A DNA stretch of 64,000 bases from Anastatus disparis (Eukaryota > Arthropoda > Insecta > Hymenoptera > Eupelmidae), in assembly GCA_017163975.1 (NCBI GenBank), contig JAFFSR010000004.1, positions 8,556,001 through 8,620,000 on the forward strand, in the 5' to 3' direction. Positions within the stretch are counted from its first letter, which is position 1. The number at the start of each line of letters is the position of its first letter. The notes below the pieces were generated by a model, which was given only the letters and a program-made list of their open reading frames with translations, ran no database searches and was not told the DNA's origin. The position numbers and the translations under genes were made by a program. Of this stretch, positions 58,727 to 64,000 are shown piece by piece.

Positions 58727-61700
58727 CTATACATCATTTTTATAAAATTAATTTGGAATGATATTTATTGCAGGTTTTAAATGTAACATAAAAAGTAAAA
58801 ATTGAAAAAGAAAATAATGTTTTTTAATAATAACATTTAAATGAAAAATTATATTTAAATCTACACCTTCATAATTACAACTAATTCACGGTGTTTTTTG
58901 AATGAATTTACAATATTATTGTTTTTAATAAATGTACATTTTTTAGTTTTAACCCTCTCAAGCGCATATATTTGATAAAAAAAAGGCAGTTTTATGTGAT
59001 TAAATTGTTTATAACTATTCATAAATAATATTATTTGTAGATTTTTTATATGAAAGTTATAACTTCTCATCTCAAGAGTTTAAGAACAGGCCACATGTAC
59101 AATAGTATTGAAAAATACTTCCGAAATTCCGACAAAATTGAAAGGAAAAACGTAGTAAGTATACTTACTATCGCCCATGAAAGAGTTAAATTAAAGCAAA
59201 TAACGATAAATTGAAAATTAATATTGTTTTATATAAATTATAATAAATATCAATAATTAAACTATATATGTTTATATTGAATTGTATTAAAAAACATGTT
59301 TAACTTTTTTCGTAATACAATTTATTTTAAAACAAAATGTTTTCTTACTCGATTGAGAATTTCTTGTAGATGCTGGTAAATATTCCTCTGAGTCTGAAAA
59401 CCGTAAATCATATATTAAAAACTTATTGAATAAGACATTTTATATAGAAAATACATTCATTAGTGATAGTATACTTTTACTGTCGCTTTTTATCATTGAT
59501 TCGTTGTCAATATTTCCAATCGATTTCGTTTCTGATTTTGATTTCGCTCTCAATTCAGAATTTAATTCTTGCATTGATGCATCTAAATATTTATAACCTA
59601 TATTGTTTATCATGTACGTTATGTGCTTAAAATATATAATTAACAGTTGTATATATTTTTTCACTTACTTGACTCAACTGGTGGTACATCATAGTCGTGT
59701 GAGTCTGGAACACCTTAAATGTTAATGAAAAACTTAGAATCAAATATTAAAATATTACTAAAAATGTTCTACATTTTTTATACTACAATTTATTTAAAAA
59801 AAAAAAATGTTTCCTTACTCGATCGACAATTTATTTTTGCTGGCGGTAAATCTTCCTCTGAATCGGAAAAACCTAAAACATTGATTACAAACTTTTTGAA
59901 TAATATATTTAATATAAATAATACATTAATTAGTGATAGTATACTTTCACTGTCATTTTTTGTTATCGATTCGTTGTAAATATTTTCAATCGATTTACTT
60001 TCTGATTGTGTTTTCGCTCTCGATTCACAATTAAATTCTTGCATAGATTCATCTAAATATTTAAAACCTATTTTGTTTATCATGTGCATTATGTGCTTAA
60101 AATATATAATTAACAGTTATATACTTTTTTTCACTTACTCGATTGAACTGGTTGTACATCATCGTTATCTGAGTCTGAAACACCTTAAATATTTATGAAA
60201 AACTGTTAATAAAATATTTTAATTATATAATATATCAATTAATAATAATATACTTTCACTATCACTTTTGTTTGTTCTTTTATTTATTTTATCTTCAATT
60301 TCTTTAATGTATTGCATTTTAATATTCGTCTCCGTTTGATAACCTATAAAATAAACAATATGTATTAGGTATACAATATAAATTTAATAAATTTATATTT
60401 ATTAATGTTGTTTTACTTACTTGATGGAAGTAAGTTTTCAATTGAAGCATTGCATTCTGAATCTGAAATTATTTGAATATTTATGATAAACTTCTTAAAT
60501 TATTTTAAATTAATAATATGTTTATTAATGACAATTTTTTTTTACCATTGCTTCGATTCATATCATCAGGTACAATTTCTGGAGTACAAACTATTTCTGA
60601 TAATGCTTCTTCATTCTCCTGTATACTGCTACCTTTTAAAAAGACAAGATGTAAAAATTAATATGGCACTTTATAAGATTAGATTGAATCATAATAATAT
60701 TATAAAGGCTTCGTCGAACAGCTACGATTAATGCAGATAAAATATACTTAATAATAAAAACAATTTTCTGATTAATGTAAAAATAATGTATATAAGCATT
60801 TTTTTAGGTATTCTAATTCGAGCGTATGGACTATTTCAATTTTATTATTATTTATTGAATACAAACTTGGTTCGATATTGGAAGAAGTTACTTCATTTTC
60901 GGAGTTTCCTCCAATTTTATAGCGTACAGGAAAATTTGCAGTTATTGGAAAATTAACTGGACATACTGAAAATAAATGTAAGATTAATTTTGATAAATAA
61001 TAATTGTATTGTAGTTGATTTCTTGTTAATGAATAATAAATTGAATGGTTTACGGATCGCACCTTTTAAAATTTTTATGCCAGTATTTTTCTTACGAGAT
61101 TGAAACATAGCAGGTTTGTCGTTTGATGACAAACTCTGAAGCGTTGTATACTGCGATGTGGAGGGTGAAGAATAATCATTTATTGATGAATTTGGATGCT
61201 CTTCTTCTGGTTCTTGTAATCTTTCTTGATTACGTACTATTATGAAAAAGAAATTAAAATTATATTACTGATAAAATACAGGCTTAATGTTATTAATATA
61301 ATACTAACGATCTTGCTTTTTCTTAGCCTTTGTAATTGCATATTTATGCGTTGTATCGATGGATTTAATAAAATTGTTGACTCAAAATCAACGTCTTCAT
61401 CTACAAAAGATTTTGTGTGAATCAAATATATTTATTATTTTAAAAATGAAAACAGAAAAGTGGTTACCAAGAATGTTTGTTTCAGGGTTATTATCTAACT
61501 CGAATTTATTAGTAAGACGATCTTCAATATATTGCGATAATTTTTCGCTTAAATCTCCTTTTAAATTGGCAATCGTCGTCAAAAAGTCGTCAACATTATA
61601 ATCTCCATCGCAGTGTAATAATCGATTCCAAGCTATAATAAATTCGTTTTAAATATCAAACAGAAAATTTATTTTCGATTCTATTTACTTCCTTACCTCT

Positions 61701-63537
61701 TTGGATTTCACTACTTTTGTATTGTGTTTGATATCGTGGTAAACGGTTGGTATTTTTTCCATTTAAACTCTGGTTTATAATCAATTTCGTTTTAATAATA
61801 AGCTTCAAGACCCGAACTATTATAAAAATAAGTCTTTTATTGAAATATATTTTATATTAAATACATTAATCTCTCTGGTGCAATATAAAATATTTTTGGG
61901 TTATAATTGCTGATTTAAGCATGTTTAAATGACACTTAAATTATGTATCCAAGTACTTACATGAAATTATGTTCCAAGTACTTGCAGAATTAGCAGAGAA
62001 GTGACATTTGAACATGCTACTATCAGTAATTATGAAAAAAAATTTTACGAGGGCTGTTATTGTTATATTTCAGATGTAAGTAAAATCTAATTTTTTTTTT
62101 CAATATTTGTATTATGCAAGGAAAATTCAATAGTATACATTACTCAATTGTATTCAAGTAGACTATTTTCAATCTTTTTGTGGAAGTATAATTAATTTTA
62201 TAAAACAAATGAAAGTAGCAACTACTTACAAATAAATGCGCACGTAGGAGGGCGCTTTTCTAATTTATGGATTAATTGCGCATGAAAAGCTTCTGCACAA
62301 TTATTAGTTCTCTTCGACAATCCGAAGATACTAAAGCCTTCTGGTTTAACAATTTTCAACCAAAATCGTTCAAAATATTTGAAAAAGTCTTGTAATTTTT
62401 GGCCGATATCTGCTGTCATTTCCGCTTCCGCTTTTATAGAATAATAAGCTTCTTCTATCATATTTGACGGTAGGAATGCTAAAGCTGTTATTCTCTTAAT
62501 TAAGAAGCTTAAAGTTTCATTTTCTTTTATATCTTTTGATAAAGGTTTTAGTTTGGCATACAGCGCCTTGAATAAAAATAATAATAATTAATTGTCTAAT
62601 GATAAAAATAATAATAATGATATTACGAATAAAAATTATACTCGATCAAAATGAATATTGCACCCAACAGATTTAGCTTGAGGAAATTCTTGTTTTATTG
62701 CGGATCGAAGTGGCAGTTCGAAATCTGACATGACGATTTTCAATTCTGAAAATTCCAAAACATTTTTCATCTCTTTGAAAATCGATACATATGCTGTCTC
62801 TGTTCTCCTCGACATTATGCACATAAAAATGACTACAACCTATTTATTATATTATTTTTTAAATATAAAAATAATTATTTTTCTTCATAATTTAATTTTT
62901 CTTTTAATAATAACTTACAACCCCAGCCCGAATAGCTAAAACATTTAAAAGCTGCATACAATCTTGAATGTTAGGGCGACATTGGAACGTCCCATCTATA
63001 AAACAATGGGTTGTTTTACAAAAAAATTGTTGTAAAAATTCCTTATCATAAAAAATTATATGAAGACATTCATCGTCATCAGTTATAGTTATTGCAGAAA
63101 GCTCTGCAGTAGAGGATTTCAGTATGGTGGAATATTTTTGTTCAATTAATTGTTCACTTAATTGAGCAATACTACTTGGGTTGGGAGGAAAATAGTTTAA
63201 TCGCCACCTTTTCATGCTAGATCTAGCAGTTTCCAATGTTAAAGTTTCTGCGCCTTTAGGAAATCTACAAAACAGCATATAACAATAAGAATATATGAGA
63301 TTAATTTTCTATGAATTGTTTATAAAAATTTACTTTTCGCATGCTTCCGAATATAAGTCTGAAAACTTGTAGTATTTCTGTTTCAGTTGTTCTTCCATCC
63401 ATTCTCTCATTGCTATTTCTTCGTCAATGTCAGTAGAATAGCAATGTTTTGAATGTGGATGGTTTAACGTTAAGTTAACATCACCATCAATTTTGAATGC
63501 TGTACCGTGACACTGTAAAGTGGAGCAATTATAGTAT
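57894..63537 (-). CDS. FLYWCH/MULE transposase-domain gene, 20 exons (5' end missing)
   Basis: Exons joined by eye on GT/AG signals (minus strand, 5' to 3'): 63537-63334, 63264-62919, 62839-62642, 62566-62230, 61816-61697, 61632-61468, 61400-61305, 61236-61063, 60965-60867, 60632-60546, 60462-60421, 60343-60260, 60174-60139, 60067-59951, 59872-59819, 59704-59669, 59597-59481, 59393-59349, 58726-58604, 57988-57894. They keep one open frame of about 858 codons. Exon 1 encodes a FLYWCH-like zinc finger (YYNCSTLQC ... NHPH). Exons 2-5 encode a MULE domain, with FIDGTFQC, MSDFE, GCNIHF and RTNNCAEAFH carrying a D-D-E triad (codons at 62994, 62723 and 62291). Exons 8-18 encode a Ser/acid-rich tail, and exons 19-20 basic runs ending KKKRKRRPKKEKK, likely a nuclear signal. 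The first exon(s) lie beyond the window. No TIRs were seen, so a domesticated transposase is inferred. Least certain are the donors of exons 7 and 9. Confidence 0.8.
59349..60462 (-). CDS. Tail of small phase-1 exons with a duplicated three-exon cassette
   Basis: Eight exons of 42, 84, 36, 117, 54, 36, 117 and 45 nt. All are multiples of three, each starts after the first base of a codon, and most end ...A|GTAAG or A|GTGAA. The set 36-117-54 (60174 to 59819) and the set 36-117-45 (59704 to 59349) are duplicates: DSDNDDVQPVQSS versus DSHDYDVPPVESS; FKYLDESMQEF versus YKYLDASMQEL; DSEEDLPPAKINCRSS versus DSEEYLPASTRNSQSS. Flanking introns are alike too. The product is rich in S, D and E. Confidence 0.75.
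62230..63264 (-). CDS. Exons encoding the MULE transposase catalytic core
   Basis: Three exons (62919-63264, 62642-62839, 62230-62566) joined at GTT|GTAAGT...AATAG|GTTGTAGTC and CGA|GTATAA...TTCAAG|GCG. The MULE DDE fold is shown by FIDGTFQCRP with QLLNVLAI, SRRTETAYVSIF, MSDFELPLRSA, GCNIHFDR (the C-x2-H seen in MULEs) and the final acid in RTNNCAEAFHAQL. All three acids are present, so strand-transfer chemistry cannot be ruled out from sequence. Confidence 0.8.
63334..63537 (-). CDS. Exon encoding the FLYWCH-type zinc finger
   Basis: Acceptor TTTTCCAG|A and donor GAAAA|GTAAAT bound 204 nt. The peptide has C-x4-C then H-x-H (YYNCSTLQC, TLNHPHSKHC), the ligand pattern of FLYWCH and WRKY-GCM1-like fingers that bind DNA in MULE transposases and host regulators. 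It starts two bases into a codon, so at least one coding exon precedes it. Confidence 0.75.
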
Positions 63538-64000
63538 CTGAAAATAATTGTAAAAAACGTTATCTTTGTGTAAACTTGAAATTTTTTTTCACCAACTTAA
63601 TTTGGACAAAAATTATGTGAAATGCCAATAAAAAAATTAAAACAATATTATATATAAAAATTATATTAACAATGAAATGAGATTAAATTGTTAATACAAA
63701 ATAAAAACATTATAAACGAATGATCGAAAAGAATACATTTTTGTGTTAACTTGAATGTGTTTTGATAAAATATTTAAAAGCAAAATATTAATTTTGTAAA
63801 AAATGACGCGTAAAATTATAAAAATTTTATAAAAAGTTTAATACAACTAAAAAAATTATTACATTTTTATAAATGTAATAATTTTTTAATTATATGTAAA
63901 AAAAATACCTGTTTTAAGACAGACAAATTATTAATAGTATTTATTTGAAATAGAAAAAAGTGTAAATAATATAATTCTAATAATTTTAAATAATAATGTA

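Noticed and set aside
63900..63960. Upstream exon of the MULE gene ending AAAACAG|GTATTT
   Set aside because: In the phase needed to join the FLYWCH exon, a stop codon occurs just before the donor.

Overview
This is a eukaryotic, very A+T-rich nuclear window, most likely from an insect. A hymenopteran such as a parasitoid wasp is my best guess from base composition, short introns and the MULE/SINE/MITE load, but nothing here proves the taxon. Gene density is low. The window holds one large intron-rich gene, cut at its 5' end by the right edge, and two intronless protein genes. It also holds a decayed DNA transposon with long inverted repeats, two Pol III-type retroposons, many foldback or MITE elements and four tandem-repeat arrays.

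Layout. 1-7 kb: foldback elements, a GC-rich repeat island, a TTAA-flanked MITE, and a 3.7-kb transposon with 642-bp inverted repeats that carries a Transposase_21-like fragment and a minisatellite. 7-17 kb: no genes; GA/CT tracts, a tRNA-Lys-derived SINE, a perfect recursive-splice (ratchet) site and two MITEs. 17.9-18.5 kb: an intronless Aly/REF (THO subunit 4)-like gene on the minus strand. 19-27 kb: two Helitron-like copies, one with a foldback insertion whose empty site is the other copy, and a minus-strand gene with a psq-like helix-turn-helix. 27.5-30.6 kb: a SINE with 5S rRNA homology and a perfect 15-bp target-site duplication, next to a 280-bp satellite array. 30-44 kb: gene desert with GA/CT-rich, possibly regulatory patches. 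44-46 kb: a TIR element loaded with hairpins. 51-56 kb: two tandem-repeat arrays. 57.9-63.5 kb: a FLYWCH/MULE-transposase gene on the minus strand.

The strongest result is that last gene. Following splice signals by eye, I can join 20 exons into one uninterrupted frame of about 858 codons. It runs from a FLYWCH-type zinc finger through a MULE DDE core with all three acidic residues present, then a tail of small phase-1 exons (36-117 nt) that include a duplicated three-exon cassette, and ends in a basic nuclear-localisation tail. This looks like a domesticated transposase that gained a serine/acid-rich tail by exon-cassette duplication.

A second unusual theme is a set of a dozen or so short, near-perfect hairpins. 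Many are GC-rich and bounded by AATAGTAT/ATACTATT-like tips. Several carry the GCGAAGC/GCTTCGC mini-hairpin at the apex, while their arms show little similarity to each other.
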